Position numbers and translations under genes: made by a program
The notes under the pieces: model-generated
Databases searched by the model: none
The model's input: the letters and a program-made list of their open reading frames with translations, nothing else
Told to the model about the DNA's origin: nothing
Shown here: positions 50,916-52,647 of the stretch, in pieces
How positions within the stretch are numbered: position 1 is the stretch's first letter
Layout: every line of letters starts with the position of its first letter
Assembly: GCA_947089145.1 (NCBI GenBank)
Contig: CAMUJH010000028.1
Span: 1-52,647, forward strand
From: an uncultured Hungatella sp.
GTDB taxonomy: Bacteria; Bacillota; Clostridia; Lachnospirales; Lachnospiraceae
Length of the DNA: 52,647 nucleotides
Direction of reading: 5' to 3'

Positions 50916-51683
50916 TTACACAAACATATTGTTTGACTCGCTGGCATTGATCTCCGTGATTTTCCAGAAATATTCCTTCTGGCTCACATGTCCCTTTTCT
51001 ATGGTCTGCTCGATCATTCCATCTTTTATGTAAACCATCCGTGATGAATAGGAGGCAATAAGAGGGTCATGGGTCACCATAATAATGGTAACTGCCTGCT
51101 CCTTGTTGAGCCTGTCAACCAGTTCCAAAAATTCATTGGCGCTGCGCCGATCCAGATTCCCCGTCGGCTCGTCCGCAATAATAATTTTAGGATTCATAAC
51201 CAGCGCCCTGCATATGGCTCCCCTCTGCCGCTGTCCGCCGGAACACTCTCTGGGGTATTTGTGCAGGATCTCCTGAATCCCCATTTGCCTGGCCATTGTC
51301 TCCACCCGTTGTCTGGCTTCACCCTTCTTCACTTTTGCAAGAGCCAGGGGCATGGCAATATTTTCATAGATAGTATGGGTATCCAGAAGATTAAACTCCT
51401 GAAACACAAATCCCAGAGTTCTGCTGCGAAACCGGCCGATCTCATTGGCTGACATCGTGTGAATCTCCACCCCGTCGATGAGAACCTGGCCTTTGGTGGG
51501 AAAATCAATGGTAGAAATGTTGTTGATAAATGTGGTCTTCCCGCTTCCGCTGGGCCCCATGATGCATAAAAATTCCCCGGCCCGGGCTGTAAAATTAATA
51601 TGATGCAAGGCTTCGAATTCATTTTCCTGGCCCAGATTATAAATTTTTGTCAAATTCTTCGTCTCCAAAATCGTCTGCGGCAT
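50916..51683 (-). CDS. ABC transporter ATP-binding protein (BceA/LolD-like)
   Basis: 255-residue ATPase for the adjacent FtsX-like permease. Walker A GPSGSGKTTF (about residues 43-52), Q-loop FVFQEFNLLD, Walker B IIIADEPTGNLD and the H-loop VTHDP are intact. The signature reads ECSGGQRQR in place of LSGGQ, the usual variant for this group. Antibiotic peptide resistance or lipoprotein/cell-wall export is the usual role of such pairs. A ribosome site GGAGGA precedes the ATG. The second hairpin element ends only 24 bp upstream of the start. Confidence 0.93.
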   Translation of the reverse strand: MPQTILETKNLTKIYNLGQENEFEALHHINFTARAGEFLCIMGPSGSGKTTFINNISTIDFPTKGQVLIDGVEIHTMSANEIGRFRSRTLGFVFQEFNLLDTHTIYENIAMPLALAKVKKGEARQRVETMARQMGIQEILHKYPRECSGGQRQRGAICRALVMNPKIIIADEPTGNLDRRSANEFLELVDRLNKEQAVTIIMVTHDPLIASYSSRMVYIKDGMIEQTIEKGHVSQKEYFWKITEINASESNNMFV

Positions 51684-51706
51684 TCTGCTTTCCTCCCATG
51701 CTTCCT

Positions 51707-51870
51707 AATGTACTCTCGGAGTCTCTCTGTGCCTGATTTTGTGAGATGATTTTTGTCAGATGCGCATAGATTTATAAGGCGTACGTGGAACGTACATTGC
51801 TTAAATTTATGCGCATCTGACAAAAAATCAGCCATAAAGGCAGGTGCAGGAGATATTCCGAGAGTACATT
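51707..51870. mobile_element. 164-bp MITE-like hairpin element upstream of ABC genes
   Basis: Perfect 14-bp terminal inverted repeats AATGTACTCTCGGA / TCCGAGAGTACATT (51707-51720, 51857-51870). A second strongly paired block lies inside (GTCAGATGCGCATA with its complement), around a GTACGT-GGAA-CGTAC tip. The whole folds into one hairpin and has no ORF. CCT flanks both ends and may be a 3-bp target duplication. It lies between the phosphatase stop and the ABC ATPase ribosome site, so it would be in that leader. Confidence 0.8.
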
Positions 51871-51908
51871 CCTATCACTTAGACGGACAAATTCAGCCTT
51901 TGCCTTTT

Positions 51909-52385
51909 CTAAAGGGATACAAGCTTTGTAAGCAGGGCTTGGCACCCTCTGAGTACATCTTGATAGGTAGTTTCAAAGTCCCCGGTATACCAGGGGTCTG
52001 CAATATCCCCCGGCGCACCGGTAAAGTCCAACAGCCGGGAGACTTTGTTCTCTGGATCACCTCCCGTAATCCGCAGCATGTTTCGAATATTCCACTGATC
52101 CATGCCAATCAAATGATCATATTCTTTATAGTCTTTTTTCGTCATCTGCCTGGCATATTTTCCAGACGTATCAATTCCGTACCGCCGCAGTATGTTCCTG
52201 GTTCCGTGGTGAACCGGGTTGCCGATTTCCTCAGTGCTGGTGGCAGCGGAAGCGACAATTATCTCCGGGTAAACAGACGCACCCTTTGATGTCGTTCTTT
52301 GTTTTTCTATCATGTCTCTTAGGACGAACTCGGCCATGGGGCTGCGGCAGATATTGCCGTGGCAGACGAAAAGTATTTTTATCAT
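51909..52385 (-). CDS. Low-molecular-weight protein tyrosine phosphatase
   Basis: 158-residue cysteine-based phosphatase. The P-loop VCHGNICRSP is near the N-terminus, and the catalytic Asp lies in IADPWYTGDF. The aromatic loop and length are typical. Such enzymes dephosphorylate tyrosine kinases or capsule regulators, or act as arsenate-reductase relatives; nothing nearby discriminates. The start MIKILFVC has GGAGG 10 bases upstream; a longer in-frame extension has no homology. Confidence 0.93.
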   Translation of the reverse strand: MIKILFVCHGNICRSPMAEFVLRDMIEKQRTTSKGASVYPEIIVASAATSTEEIGNPVHHGTRNILRRYGIDTSGKYARQMTKKDYKEYDHLIGMDQWNIRNMLRITGGDPENKVSRLLDFTGAPGDIADPWYTGDFETTYQDVLRGCQALLTKLVSL

Positions 52386-52480
52386 GTTGCTAAAACCTCC
52401 GTAAACGCTTGATTTTGCCGTATTTTCAAGGGTTTCAGTTATTTTACATTTTGTTTGTGACAGAGACATTTTTGTTTATT

Positions 52481-52561
52481 TCGGTATAATTTGGTATAAT
52501 TCGGCATAGGTTGACAATCATTTGGTCTATAAACTGGTCTAAATTCAATATTTGTAGACCA
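52481..52561. repeat. Clustered short repeats upstream of the phosphatase gene
   Basis: Three 10-bp tandem units TCGGTATAAT, TTGGTATAAT, TCGGCATAGG (52481-52510) are followed by two direct copies of TGGTCTA (52523 and 52535, 12 bp apart) and one inverted copy TAGACCA (52555-52561). The first set has one-helical-turn periodicity. This may be an operator for the phosphatase or for a gene beyond the window edge; no well-spaced promoter was identified. Confidence 0.5.
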
Positions 52562-52647
52562 CACTATCCTTCACATACTTTTTCCATCTCTCCACCCAAA
52601 TCATCAAACTGTAAATGGGTATATGTATTGAGCGTTACACCGATATC

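Overview
The window looks like a chromosomal segment of a spore-forming, mid-GC Clostridia, most likely a Lachnospiraceae (Enterocloster/Hungatella-like). This is an inference from gene content. It carries the sporulation/division block mazG-hup-rqcP-yabP-yabQ-divIC-spoIIE-tilS-hpt-ftsH in the order known from Bacillus subtilis. It also has DUF5684, V4R-GGDEF and NERD-HRDC genes and a DUF5716-type Wadjet locus, all familiar from that family. Strong AGGAGG-type ribosome sites precede most genes and were used to choose starts.

Layout. 1-160: tRNA-Leu (cut by the window edge) and tRNA-Tyr on the minus strand. 206-2275: a GH13 alpha-glucan hydrolase. 2649-10234: the conserved division/sporulation/translation cluster, all minus strand, with recognisable sigma-A promoters before hup and mazG. 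A probable Spo0A-controlled promoter precedes a short, soluble form of spoIIE. 10595-13702: an NhaC-type antiporter, a secreted GH5 glucanase and a zinc-ribbon protein. 13863-14420: a decayed AAA-ATPase/nuclease pseudogene. 14917-18699 (plus strand): a DUF5684 membrane protein, a hairpin-rich spacer, a LytTR/GHKL two-component pair and a CPBP protease. 18802-26573: alpha/beta hydrolase, glycogen branching enzyme, TetR regulator, acetate kinase, a V4R-GGDEF signalling pair, and an anti-sigma factor whose ECF sigma gene survives only as its last 45 codons. 26602-32405: an endonuclease-Q-like/UvrD helicase fusion, bioY with a BirA operator, a secreted metallo-beta-lactamase-fold protein and a secreted His/Cys-rich repeat protein.

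32499-48267 is the accessory, defence-flavoured half. A three-gene set (leucine-rich protein, von Willebrand A protein, MoxR AAA ATPase) is followed by a sigma-54 gene that lacks its RpoN box, then acylphosphatase and two dehydrogenases. After these comes a complete Wadjet-type plasmid-defence operon (jetA-jetB-jetC-jetD) headed by a NERD-HRDC gene. A 167-bp hairpin element with 21-bp perfect terminal inverted repeats sits exactly at the jetC stop codon. 48481-52385 holds a Gfo/Idh/MocA oxidoreductase, a two-gene ABC transporter with a second 164-bp hairpin element in its leader, and a low-molecular-weight phosphatase.

How the genes work together. The sporulation block couples septum assembly (divIC), sigma-F activation (spoIIE), translation quality control (rqcP, tilS), purine salvage (hpt) and proteolysis (ftsH). 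glgB and the GH13 enzyme bracket glycogen/maltodextrin turnover. The Wadjet proteins should form an SMC-like complex that recognises and cleaves small circular DNA; the NERD-HRDC protein may be an accessory. The vWA-MoxR-LRR trio is the best candidate here for a poorly described system. No CRISPR array, rRNA, prophage or complete insertion sequence was seen.
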